Shown here one piece after another: positions 1-6,202 of a DNA stretch of 7,867 bases. Under the pieces are notes generated by a model, which was given only the letters and a program-made list of their open reading frames with translations, searched no databases and had not been told where the DNA came from. Every line of letters begins with the position of its first letter. Position 1 is the stretch's first letter. The stretch comes from Sulfurospirillum sp. (GTDB taxonomy: Bacteria > Campylobacterota > Campylobacteria > Campylobacterales > QNZT01). The stretch covers positions 1 to 7,867 of the forward strand of contig QNZT01000148.1 of assembly GCA_003978455.1 (NCBI GenBank), read 5' to 3'. Made by a program: the position numbers and the translations under genes.

Positions 1-1686
1 CCAGGGTTTTGCATTTTTCTCTCTTTCTATCTCTTTGGTACGCAGGCGTATCGGCATTGTTTTGGGTTTGGTCTTTTGCAACCGTTTTTCCCACTTTTTG
101 ACCTCCTTGTCACTGATAGGCGCTTTTTGGGTTTGGTTGTTCGAACCGCCTTTTTGCGGCTTTTTGCTCTGGTTTGCCTTGCTCTTTTTGTCGGAGTTGT
201 CCGGCTGGCTTTTGTTTTGCTGATTTTTCTGTTTGTCGTTTCTGTTTTGCTGTCGGTTATCGTTCTGTCTGTTTTTCTTCTTCTTGCCGCCCGGCTTCTT
301 TTTGGGCGGTTTTTGCTTCAGATGCTTTTTGGTCAGTTCGATGTTGTACTCCAGATCGGGTTCGGTTTTGATTTTTTGGGCGATTTGGTAGGCTTTGAGC
401 GCTTTTGCGTACGCTTTAGCCTGAAAGAGGGCATTGCCGAGATTGAAGTAGATCTTGTAGGCAAGGGCGGGATCGTCTGTTTTGGCATTTAGATAGGCTT
501 TTACGGCATCTTTGTATCTTCCCGATTTGTAGTATGCGTTTCCAAGATCGTACCACGATGGTGCATCCCTGCGTGACTTCGCGACTTTTTCAAAATGCCT
601 GACCGCATCGCGGTACTGCTCCTGCTGATAGAGATGAAACCCCTCTTTGATCTCATGAAAGTCCAGAATCCCGGCCTGCGAGGGAGCGGGCATAAAAAGC
701 AGCGGCAGCAGCAACAGCGCGGCGGAGGTGTAGCGGGGCAGGGAGGAGAATGCCATCAGCATCAGAAGCACCGCGATCGTCAGCGGAAAGTAGAAGAGCT
801 CTTCGTAGTCCCGGATTTTCCTGCTTTTGAGTCTGTGCATCCTGAACTTGTTTTTGATATCGCGGATCACCATCTCCACGCTCTGGTCTTTGTAGCCGCC
901 TGCTATGTACGCGCCGCCTGTTTCGAGTGCGAGCTGTTTGACGGCGGGGTTGCGTTTCGTGATGACGATATTGCCGTTTTGGTCTTTTATATTTTCTCCC
1001 AGAAAGGGGATCGCCGATCCTTTTTCTGTACCGACCGCGTAGATATAGACCGTTACCCCCGCTTTTTTCGCCGCTTCGATCTCTTTGCTGAAATCTTTTT
1101 TATCTCCGCCGTCGGTAAAGAGTATGAGAATCTTCTCCTGATCCTCTTTCATGAACTCCGCCGCTTTTTCGATAGGAACCATCAGGTTGGTACCGCCGGT
1201 GGAGAGGGCATCGGTGTTGAGGTTGTCGATGAGGAAGCGGAGGGTTTGCTTGTCTTCAGTCAGCGGGGAAACCAGAAAAGCGTCGTTTGCAAAGGCGATC
1301 ACCCCGACGCGTGCCTCCTCAAACTTCTCCAGCAGTTCGTAGATCTTTTTCTTTGCAAAAGCCAGGCGGTTGGGGTAGCGGTCGGTGGCGAGCATAGAGC
1401 GGGAGATATCCAGCCCCACCAGCAGATCGATACGCAGTAAAGCCGCTTCCACTTCCCCTTTGGGGATCGCCGGACGTGCCAGAGCGACGATCATCAAAAA
1501 GAGTGCGGCAAAGAGGAGGATATTTCTGCCCACACGTCCGAGTGCGTCGTTGTCGACGGTCAGCTTTTCAAGCATCTTTTTATCGAAAATCGTCTGCACC
1601 TGACTCTTCCCGGTGACGATAAAGTAGAAAAGCACCGTCAGCGGAATCATCATGAAGAGCAGATAGTCGGGTCTGAGAAAGATCAT
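1..1686 (-). CDS. batB: BatB-BatC fusion: VWA domain plus TPR protein (3' end cut by the window edge)
   Basis: The reading frame is open from ATG at 1686 to the left edge (562 codons, no stop seen). Two N-terminal membrane segments (about 7-24 and 55-70) precede a VWA domain (about 86-260). Its metal-binding MIDAS residues are visible: DISRS at 93-97, T166 and D192 in FTDGGD. A third hydrophobic segment (about 297-317) is followed by a fourth (about 320-338) ending PSQA/G, which resembles a leftover signal peptide. Three TPR units follow (about 343-376, 377-409, 411-444), then a K/N/Q-rich linker (458-521) and a C-terminal block ending KPW, a typical BatC-type ending, so the stop is probably just outside. 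ATG overlaps the batA stop by 4 bp, with AGAGG 6 nt upstream (1693-1697). By family knowledge, it is a membrane VWA/TPR scaffold of the Bat complex, probably working with MoxR and BatA. In many bacteria batB and batC are separate genes. Confidence 0.92.
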   Translation of the reverse strand, partial: MIFLRPDYLLFMMIPLTVLFYFIVTGKSQVQTIFDKKMLEKLTVDNDALGRVGRNILLFAALFLMIVALARPAIPKGEVEAALLRIDLLVGLDISRSMLATDRYPNRLAFAKKKIYELLEKFEEARVGVIAFANDAFLVSPLTEDKQTLRFLIDNLNTDALSTGGTNLMVPIEKAAEFMKEDQEKILILFTDGGDKKDFSKEIEAAKKAGVTVYIYAVGTEKGSAIPFLGENIKDQNGNIVITKRNPAVKQLALETGGAYIAGGYKDQSVEMVIRDIKNKFRMHRLKSRKIRDYEELFYFPLTIAVLLMLMAFSSLPRYTSAALLLLPLLFMPAPSQAGILDFHEIKEGFHLYQQEQYRDAVRHFEKVAKSRRDAPSWYDLGNAYYKSGRYKDAVKAYLNAKTDDPALAYKIYFNLGNALFQAKAYAKALKAYQIAQKIKTEPDLEYNIELTKKHLKQKPPKKKPGGKKKKNRQNDNRQQNRNDKQKNQQNKSQPDNSDKKSKANQSKKPQKGGSNNQTQKAPISDKEVKKWEKRLQKTKPKTMPIRLRTKEIEREKNAKPW

Positions 1687-2615
1687 GCAACACCTCTTTT
1701 GTTCAACAGCCAGGTATAAAGTAGCAGTGACATAAATGCGACAAAAAGCGGGAATTCAAAGAGATAGCGTTTTTTGACATACTTTTTGGCTTCGATTTTT
1801 GACTTTTCGAGACGGTCGATTTTGGCATAGACGCGGCGCAGGGCATTTTTGTCCCCGGCACTAAAAAACTGCCCGCCGCTACGTTCCGCGATAAGTTTCA
1901 GAAACGCTTCGTTGAAGTCGCCTTTGTTGCCGATACCGACTGTATAGACTTTGACCCCCGCCTTTTGCACCATACGCATCGCCACGTCAAAGGGGATATT
2001 GTCTCCGCGGCTCTGCCCGTCGGTGAGCAAAATGACAATCTTGCTTTTGGCTTTGGACTTCTCAAAGAGCCTGGCACTCTGAAAAAGGGCGTCACTGATA
2101 ACGGTATAGTTCGGACCGGCGATGGTCGCGTAGAGTTTGTTCAAAATCTGTATCAGCGCTTTTTTGTCATGGGTCAGCGGAGAAGCGACATAGGCGAAGT
2201 TGCCGAAAACCACCAGTCCCAGCTGGTCATTGGCGCGTTTTTGGATAAACTCCCGCACGATCTTCATGGTAACGGCAAATTTATTGTCCTGTGATGTGCT
2301 TGCAAGGTAACTGTCCTCAAATCCGTAACGCATCGAGCCGCTGGCATCGATCGCGAGGACGATCGAATATCCCTCTTTTTTCTCTGTTTCGATCCGGTTG
2401 GTGACGACGGGAGAGGCGAGGGCGGTAAGCACGAAGATGACGGCGAGCCATTTAAATACCTCCAGCAACAGTGGTCTCTTCCCCTGACTTTCAACAAAAA
2501 TATCCAGATGGGGGAAGATGATCGCTTCGAAACGGGGTTTGCAGAATCGGCTACAAAGCAGGAAGATGGCAAGCAAGCCAAAAACCCACGGATACTCAAA
2601 TGTAATCTCACTCAT
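1683..2615 (-). CDS. batA: BatA-like VWA-domain membrane protein
   Basis: This is a 310-residue protein. An N-terminal hydrophobic segment (about 10-21) and a second (about 52-70) are followed by a VWA domain. The MIDAS is complete: DASGS at 90-94, T171 in the NYTVISD stretch, and D199 in LLTDGQS. A C-terminal membrane segment lies at about 283-305, ending NKRGVA. The arrangement, with a VWA domain held between membrane anchors, is that of BatA proteins. These bind Mg2+ through MIDAS and probably partner with MoxR ATPases and BatB. The start at 2615 is chosen because MSEITFEYPWVF begins like other BatA proteins and overlaps the upstream stop by 8 bp. An in-frame ATG at 2777 would add 54 residues that merely read the upstream gene in another frame. 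No strong Shine-Dalgarno is visible (only AGAG within a CACAGA-G-TCTGTG dyad at 2617-2629), so translational coupling is likely. Its stop overlaps the batB start as ATGA. Confidence 0.9.
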   Translation of the reverse strand: MSEITFEYPWVFGLLAIFLLCSRFCKPRFEAIIFPHLDIFVESQGKRPLLLEVFKWLAVIFVLTALASPVVTNRIETEKKEGYSIVLAIDASGSMRYGFEDSYLASTSQDNKFAVTMKIVREFIQKRANDQLGLVVFGNFAYVASPLTHDKKALIQILNKLYATIAGPNYTVISDALFQSARLFEKSKAKSKIVILLTDGQSRGDNIPFDVAMRMVQKAGVKVYTVGIGNKGDFNEAFLKLIAERSGGQFFSAGDKNALRRVYAKIDRLEKSKIEAKKYVKKRYLFEFPLFVAFMSLLLYTWLLNKRGVA

Positions 2616-3009
2616 CCACAGACTCTGTGAAAAGATCGTAGTATTTGATATCCTCTTCGTCAAACGGCGGCGGATTCGGGGTGAACTTGTACTTTTCCAG
2701 TCTCGGCAGCAGTTGGGCGAAGAGTTTTTGGCTCCGCTCCTCGTCGGCGAGAAATCTGCCGTACTTTGTGATGGCATACGCCGCTTTTTTGGAGTCGGAG
2801 AAGTCTATGTCACGCAGTCGCTTCAATACCTCTTTGCGCAGTTTCAGCTTACGTTTTTTGCTGTAGTTTTGCCAGAGCATATAGGCAAGGGAGCCTGCAA
2901 AAAGGAGTACCACTGCTACCAGTGCGAGAAAAAACCAGAAGCTATAGTCGGGTATGGCTTCAAGGTCTCTGATCTCGCGTAACTGTTCTAATGGTTGTGT
3001 CTGCATCAT
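2608..3009 (-). CDS. Small single-TM protein of the Bat operon (DUF4381-like)
   Basis: This is a 133-residue protein. A short N-terminal stretch (LREIRDLEAIPDYSFW) leads into one hydrophobic membrane segment (about 24-46). A basic KKRKLKLRKE motif follows, then a helical, charged cytosolic tail rich in K, E and D, ending PPPFDEEDIKYYDLF. The position between the DUF58 gene and batA, the size, and the pattern of a charged N-terminus, one TM and a basic helix fit the small DUF4381-type proteins of proteobacterial Bat operons. This assignment rests on context and shape rather than a diagnostic motif. The start overlaps the DUF58 stop as ATGA, and the stop overlaps the batA start by 8 bp, so it is almost certainly translated from the same mRNA by coupling. 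Its biochemical role is unknown. It may tether or regulate the cytosolic MoxR/DUF58 partners at the membrane. Confidence 0.85.
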   Translation of the reverse strand: MMQTQPLEQLREIRDLEAIPDYSFWFFLALVAVVLLFAGSLAYMLWQNYSKKRKLKLRKEVLKRLRDIDFSDSKKAAYAITKYGRFLADEERSQKLFAQLLPRLEKYKFTPNPPPFDEEDIKYYDLFTESVDE

Positions 3010-3836
3010 CTGCCCATAAATAGTTTTGATAGTCTGACAAAAGGTTCGTCGTCTGTATAGATTTTAGTAAAAGCAACCTGATGTTTACGGAAATCTTTGT
3101 GCATCCCGATATCTTTGGTGTGGACACGTTTCGCATAGGAATCTGCTCTCTTTGCATCGACCTCCAAAAGGGCGCTTTGCAGGCTCTGCGGATCGTAGAG
3201 ATTGACCATACCCATCTCCAGCGGTTTTTCCTCCAGATGATCCCTCACGATCAGCGCGATCACTTCATGTTTTTTACTCAGTAGCCGAAAATCGAATGCT
3301 TCGAAAAAGTCGCCGATGACAAAAATGATGGAGCGGCGTTTGATACGCTCAAACAGCAGTCCCGGCAGTGCTTTGGCATCGACCTTTTTACCCAGCGCCG
3401 GGTACTCCAGCACCGCCTGCGTCGCCTTGCGGACACTGTGGATATTTTTGGAAGGCGGAGTGACGTTTTCGAGTCTCTCTGTGTAGATAAAAGTGCTGAA
3501 CTGATCCCCGTTTTTGACAGCGGAGTATCCCAGCAGCGCCACCGTTTCAGCAATAGACTCCTGCTTGAACTTCCTGCGACCGAAGTAGACGCTCCCGCCC
3601 AGCACGGAGACGATGACGATATTTAACTCCCGCTCCTCTTTGAATATCTTGACATAAGGCTTTTGCATACGCGCCGTGACATTCCAGTCTATATGGCGGA
3701 TATCATCACCGTAGGTGTACTCACGAAGCTCCACAAAGTCAAAACCCTCCCCCTGAAAGATAGAAGGATTGTTCCCTGCGATTTCACTGAAGATCTGTCG
3801 ACGGGTCTTGATCAATATCTTTTTTAAAACGGACAT
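3006..3836 (-). CDS. DUF58 domain protein of the Bat operon
   Basis: This is a 276-residue, apparently soluble protein. The DUF58 signature is plain: REYTYGDDIRHIDWNVTAR at about 38-56, followed by PYVKIFKEERE (60-70). The rest has a VWA-like alternating pattern (LNIVIVSVLGGSVYFG, then RSIIFVIGDFFEAF), but without a complete MIDAS. DUF58 proteins are encoded almost always next to MoxR ATPases and VWA proteins. Their exact activity is not established. The start at 3836 (MSVLKKILIK) has AGAGG at 3844-3848, 7 nt upstream. A further in-frame ATG at 3863 would add nine residues from the intervening repeat segment and has no good ribosome binding site. The first 14 codons are duplicated upstream at 3956-3997. 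The gene is therefore separated from moxR by 160 bp of unusual DNA, in contrast to the overlapping genes downstream. Confidence 0.92.
   Translation of the reverse strand: MSVLKKILIKTRRQIFSEIAGNNPSIFQGEGFDFVELREYTYGDDIRHIDWNVTARMQKPYVKIFKEERELNIVIVSVLGGSVYFGRRKFKQESIAETVALLGYSAVKNGDQFSTFIYTERLENVTPPSKNIHSVRKATQAVLEYPALGKKVDAKALPGLLFERIKRRSIIFVIGDFFEAFDFRLLSKKHEVIALIVRDHLEEKPLEMGMVNLYDPQSLQSALLEVDAKRADSYAKRVHTKDIGMHKDFRKHQVAFTKIYTDDEPFVRLSKLFMGR
3795..3836 (-). repeat. Direct repeat copy B (start of the intact DUF58 gene)
   Basis: This 42-bp segment encodes the first 14 codons of the functional DUF58 gene. It matches 3956-3997 at 37 of 42 positions. All five differences are synonymous: Leu4 TTA/TTG, Ile7 ATA/ATC, two bases in Leu8 TTG/CTC, and Lys10 AAG/AAA. 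Similarity ends sharply after the CAG codon. Confidence 0.93.
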
Positions 3837-3877
3837 ACAAAAACCTCTGTTTGGATAGAGCACGGTTTATCTGTGCG

Positions 3878-3932
3878 TGAGCCCGCTGCTGAAGCGAACT
3901 CAGCGTTAGCGTAGCGAGATGGGCTTTGCTCA
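3878..3932. repeat. Imperfect palindromic element between the two DUF58 starts
   Basis: On the minus strand the 55-bp segment is bounded by TGAGCAAAGCCC and GGGCTCA. These pair as a 7-bp stem with a 4-base AAAG bulge. An inner hairpin at 3888-3904 pairs GCTGAG with TTCAGC around a TTCGC loop. A short CGCTA/CGCTAA/CGCTGA reiteration lies between them. It has no poly-T tract, so it does not look like a rho-independent terminator. It resembles a REP- or MITE-like dispersed palindrome, but no second copy is in this window. Confidence 0.45.
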
Positions 3933-3955
3933 TATCGCGTCATCCGGATAGTCAG

Positions 3956-3997
3956 CTGTCGACGGGTTTTGATGAGGATCTTTTTCAAAACGGACAT
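3956..3997 (-). repeat. Direct repeat copy A (orphan DUF58 5' end abutting moxR)
   Basis: This 42-bp segment encodes MSVLKKILIKTRRQ, directly after moxR, and shares one base with the moxR stop codon. It is the orphan partner of 3795-3836. The tight TAATG junction is the sort expected in the original operon, which suggests that this is the ancestral DUF58 start position. Confidence 0.93.
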
Positions 3998-4944
3998 TAC
4001 GGCAGCGGTACTGCTTCGATCACTTTTTCGATGATCTCGTCGCCGGTGATACCTTCGGCTTCGGCTTCGTAGCTGAGGATGACACGGTGGCGTAGCACAT
4101 CTTTGGCGATGGCGGCGATATCGACAGGTGTGACAAACTCTTTGCCGCGCAAAAATGCGTGTGCCTGTGCGCCTTTGTAGAGGTTGATCGAGGCTCTGGG
4201 GCTGGCGCCGTACTGGATGTACTCTTTGAGCTCTTCGAGTCCGAAGCGGTCAGGTTCACGGGTGGCGAAGACGAGATCGACGATATATCCCTTGAGCTCT
4301 TCGTCGATGTGTACCTTCTGCATATCTGCTTTGAGCTTGTCGAGTGCTTCGGCACTCGCGACCTGTTTGACATCCTCCCCTTTGCCTTCGGCGATACGGG
4401 TGATGATCTCGATCTCTTCGGATTTGGTATTGTAGCCGACGACCACTTTTAACATGAAACGGTCAAGCTGCGCTTCAGGGAGCGAGTATGCACCTTCTTG
4501 TTCGATGGGGTTCTGTGTGGCGAGGGTGAGGAAGGGGTAGTCGAGTTTGAAAGTTTCGTCGGCGATAGTCACCTGACGCTCCTGCATCGCTTCGAGCAGG
4601 GCGGACTGGACTTTTGCCGGGGCACGGTTGATCTCGTCGGCAAGCAGCAGATTGGTAAAGATAGGACCTTTTTTGATCTTGAAACTGTTTTTCTGAGGAT
4701 CGTAGATCTCAGTACCGATGATATCACTTGGCAGCAGATCCGGGGTGAACTGTACCCGTTTGAAGTCGAGTCCCAGGGTTTTGGCGAGGGTGTTGACAGT
4801 GGTGGTCTTTGCCAGACCAGGAACGCCTTCCAAAAGGATATGTCCGTCACACAGCAGCCCGATCAGCAGGGCGTCGATCATCTGATCCTGACCGACGATG
4901 ACTTTTTTCATCTCATTTTTGATAGCGGTTAATGTTTCGTTCAT
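3997..4944 (-). CDS. moxR: MoxR-family AAA+ ATPase of the Bat operon
   Basis: This is a 315-residue protein of the usual length for MoxR. Walker A is GVPGLAKTT (40-48) and Walker B is LLLADE (99-104), followed by the family hallmark NRAPAKVQSALLEAMQER. Sensor 1 lies in LATQNPIEQEGAYSLPEAQ (about 141-159), just before the LDRF motif. Sensor 2 is GASPRAS (246-252). MoxR proteins are hexameric ATPases that remodel or activate partner complexes. They usually act with VWA proteins, and here those are BatA and BatB encoded downstream. ATG at 4944 has GGAG 5 nt upstream (4950-4953) and is the first gene of the operon. The stop codon TAA overlaps an orphan DUF58 start codon (TAATG). Identification is certain at family level. 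The substrate is unknown. Confidence 0.96.
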   Translation of the reverse strand: MNETLTAIKNEMKKVIVGQDQMIDALLIGLLCDGHILLEGVPGLAKTTTVNTLAKTLGLDFKRVQFTPDLLPSDIIGTEIYDPQKNSFKIKKGPIFTNLLLADEINRAPAKVQSALLEAMQERQVTIADETFKLDYPFLTLATQNPIEQEGAYSLPEAQLDRFMLKVVVGYNTKSEEIEIITRIAEGKGEDVKQVASAEALDKLKADMQKVHIDEELKGYIVDLVFATREPDRFGLEELKEYIQYGASPRASINLYKGAQAHAFLRGKEFVTPVDIAAIAKDVLRHRVILSYEAEAEGITGDEIIEKVIEAVPLP

Positions 4945-5095
4945 GAAGACTCCGTTGTAATAGGTAGGCTTATTTTAGCGAAGTTTGCTAAATAGACTAT
5001 TTACAGAGATTTCCAGTGTAGATTAAGTTGCCAAAAGTTATGCTATTGTCAAGATAAGTTACGATAGTTAAAAAATTTATGTATAAGGATGTGCT
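4945..5095. promoter_or_regulatory. Divergent intergenic region between moxR and the BON-like gene
   Basis: This AT-rich 151-bp region must carry the promoters for both the minus-strand Bat operon and the plus-strand gene at 5096. For moxR, a possible -10 TAAAAT lies at 4972-4977. A TTGACA at 5047-5052 (minus strand) has no well-placed -10. For the plus-strand gene no convincing -35/-10 pair stands out, but AAGGA at 5085-5089, 6 nt before ATG, is a good ribosome binding site. The position of either transcription start is therefore unsettled. Confidence 0.5.
4974..5002. promoter_or_regulatory. Two overlapping perfect dyads, candidate operator upstream of moxR
   Basis: TTTAGC (4974-4979) and GCTAAA (4987-4992) form a perfect 6-bp inverted repeat with a 7-base spacer. 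AAATAG-A-CTATTT (4990-5002) forms a second perfect 6-bp dyad and shares three bases with the first. They overlap the possible moxR -10. This placement suits a repressor or regulator site, though AT-rich DNA produces such dyads by chance fairly often. Confidence 0.35.
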
Positions 5096-6202
5096 ATGAA
5101 AATGAGAGTAGCGGTAGGTACTATTGTGCTGATACCGGCTGTTTTGGCTTTGATCTACTGGGGAGTACAGCGGACAGAGAGATTTGCACAGATGCAAAAA
5201 AGTGCTCCGGTCGTTTCAGAAACTGATATGAAAGAGGATACCCATCCTTCACAAAACGGTATAGATGAGCAGTTGATACAGTCGGAGACACAAAAGGAAA
5301 AAGAGCACAACGATACACTGACGACGACGACACGTGATACACCGATAGAAGCAGAAGAGACGCAAGTGTCAGCACCGGTGCATGAGGTTGAAAAAGCTCC
5401 TGCTACATTCGGTTTCATGAAAAGCGGTACGATGGTTTCTCTGGCGGGGGTCTTTTCAGTTCATGATAAAGAGGGGAAGCTGGTACAGTATATAGATCAG
5501 CTGTGTAAGGAAAGACGATGCAGACAGGATATGAATTATCAGAAAGATATTTCAGATGCGCCGTGGCAGGATGATATCGTTGCACTGTTGAAACTTATCA
5601 ATACAAAAGATGTGCAAAATGCGACACTGCTGATCGATGCAAGCAGTGTTAAGCTCGAAGGGAAATTTCAAACCGGCAAAAAGAGACTGGATGAGATCAT
5701 CGGAAATCTACAAAAAGATGGACTTGTCGTTGAAAACAGTGTGGAAATATCCGAGCCGGAAGCCAAAGCGGATACCAATGATACAAAGGCTGAGACAAAG
5801 GCTGAGACAAAGGCTGAGACAAAGGCTGTGCCGTCGATCGCATCAGCTAAAGTTCAGAAAGAGGAGAAAACAGAGGTCATTGATCTGCACAGACCGATGT
5901 TCAAAGCGACAAAAAAGAGCAGGGTAATCAAACACGTTTCACGCAAACATCTCAAGGAGAAGAGACCCCCGGTACATAAACATAATGTCAAAAAAGAGAG
6001 TGCAAAAGTGAAGAGAAGAGTTCGTCATGCTGAAAAAAGTGTCGCAAAAAAAACTGTTAAAGATATCGTCGCACCTTCTCACATGGAGACTTACCCCGAG
6101 TTAGAGAGAAAGATCAAAAACAACGCAGTACATCATGAAGTCAAAGAGATTATTTTGGACAACGATGTAGCCGAACCGAAATTTGAGATACTGAGGCATT
6201 AG
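5096..6202 (+). CDS. Anchored BON-like domain protein with basic tail
   Basis: This is a 368-residue protein. An N-terminal hydrophobic segment (about 5-24) has few preceding charges and no clear cleavage site, so it is probably a signal anchor with the rest in the periplasm. An acidic, Thr/Glu-rich linker (about 38-100) follows. A folded domain lies at about 108-215 (MVSLAGVFSVHDKEGKLVQY ... DISDAPWQDDIVALLKLI ... SSVKLEGKF). Its two repeated 'V.L.G' strands and the central W plus LLK helix resemble the paired BON-type module found before OmpA domains, but no OmpA domain follows. Two cysteines (C137, C142) could form a disulfide. Residues 231-244 are ETKA repeats, and 266-323 are strongly basic, with many KK, KR and KH pairs. 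AAGGA is 6 nt before the start. The gene is divergent from the Bat operon, and its stop overlaps that of the convergent Uma2 gene. Its function is unknown. It may bind the envelope or peptidoglycan. Confidence 0.85.
   Translation: MKMRVAVGTIVLIPAVLALIYWGVQRTERFAQMQKSAPVVSETDMKEDTHPSQNGIDEQLIQSETQKEKEHNDTLTTTTRDTPIEAEETQVSAPVHEVEKAPATFGFMKSGTMVSLAGVFSVHDKEGKLVQYIDQLCKERRCRQDMNYQKDISDAPWQDDIVALLKLINTKDVQNATLLIDASSVKLEGKFQTGKKRLDEIIGNLQKDGLVVENSVEISEPEAKADTNDTKAETKAETKAETKAVPSIASAKVQKEEKTEVIDLHRPMFKATKKSRVIKHVSRKHLKEKRPPVHKHNVKKESAKVKRRVRHAEKSVAKKTVKDIVAPSHMETYPELERKIKNNAVHHEVKEIILDNDVAEPKFEILRH
5783..5828 (+). repeat. 12-bp in-frame tandem repeat (3.8 units)
   Basis: The unit ACAAAGGCTGAG occurs three times exactly (5783-5794, 5795-5806, 5807-5818), followed by ten bases of a fourth unit. 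Each unit is four codons and encodes ETKA in the linker after the BON-like domain. Changes in copy number by slippage would keep the frame and only alter linker length. Confidence 0.95.

Larger units (their letters stand above)
3824..3997 (-). pseudogene. 57-codon remnant ORF that begins as a second DUF58 start
   Basis: ATG at 3997 overlaps the moxR stop as TAATG and opens a 57-codon frame. It starts MSVLKKILIKTRRQ, identical to the first 14 residues of the real DUF58 protein. It then diverges into LTIRMTRYEQSPSRYANAEF, which is encoded by the palindromic insert, and stops at 3824-3826, ten bases inside the real DUF58 gene. The simplest reading is a truncated copy of the DUF58 5' end left behind when DNA was inserted or recombined at this junction. 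It may still be translated by ribosomes terminating on moxR, because its start overlaps the moxR stop. Those ribosomes would terminate next to the true DUF58 start, which could preserve coupling. No function for the peptide can be claimed. Confidence 0.6.

Noticed and set aside
76..492. Plus-strand open frame with a very hydrophobic product (138 codons)
   Set aside because: It is the complement of the K/N/Q-rich BatC linker. Lys and Asn codons read in reverse give Phe, Leu and Val, producing a false membrane protein.
595..1440. Long plus-strand open frame (281 codons) opposite the BatB-BatC gene
   Set aside because: It is antisense to a frame with complete VWA, MIDAS and TPR motifs, its product has no recognisable domain, and it arises from the codon bias of the real gene.
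2617..2629. CACAGA-C-TCTGTG dyad just before the batA start
   Set aside because: It lies within the coding end of the upstream gene. A one-base centre cannot form an RNA hairpin, and one 6-bp dyad is too weak to call a site.
2616..2777. N-terminal extension of BatA from an upstream in-frame ATG
   Set aside because: The 54 extra residues only re-read the small TM gene in another frame and are not membrane- or domain-like. The ATG at 2615 fits the family start and the overlap pattern.
3837..3863. Alternative DUF58 start nine codons upstream
   Set aside because: The residues come from the intervening segment, and the AGAGG at 3844-3848 is correctly spaced only for 3836.
3878..3932. Rho-independent terminator between moxR and DUF58
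   Set aside because: The palindrome is bulged and no run of T follows on either strand, so termination is not supported.
4498..4932. Plus-strand open frame opposite moxR (144 codons)
   Set aside because: It is antisense to the Walker and sensor motifs of a full-length MoxR protein and has no domain of its own.
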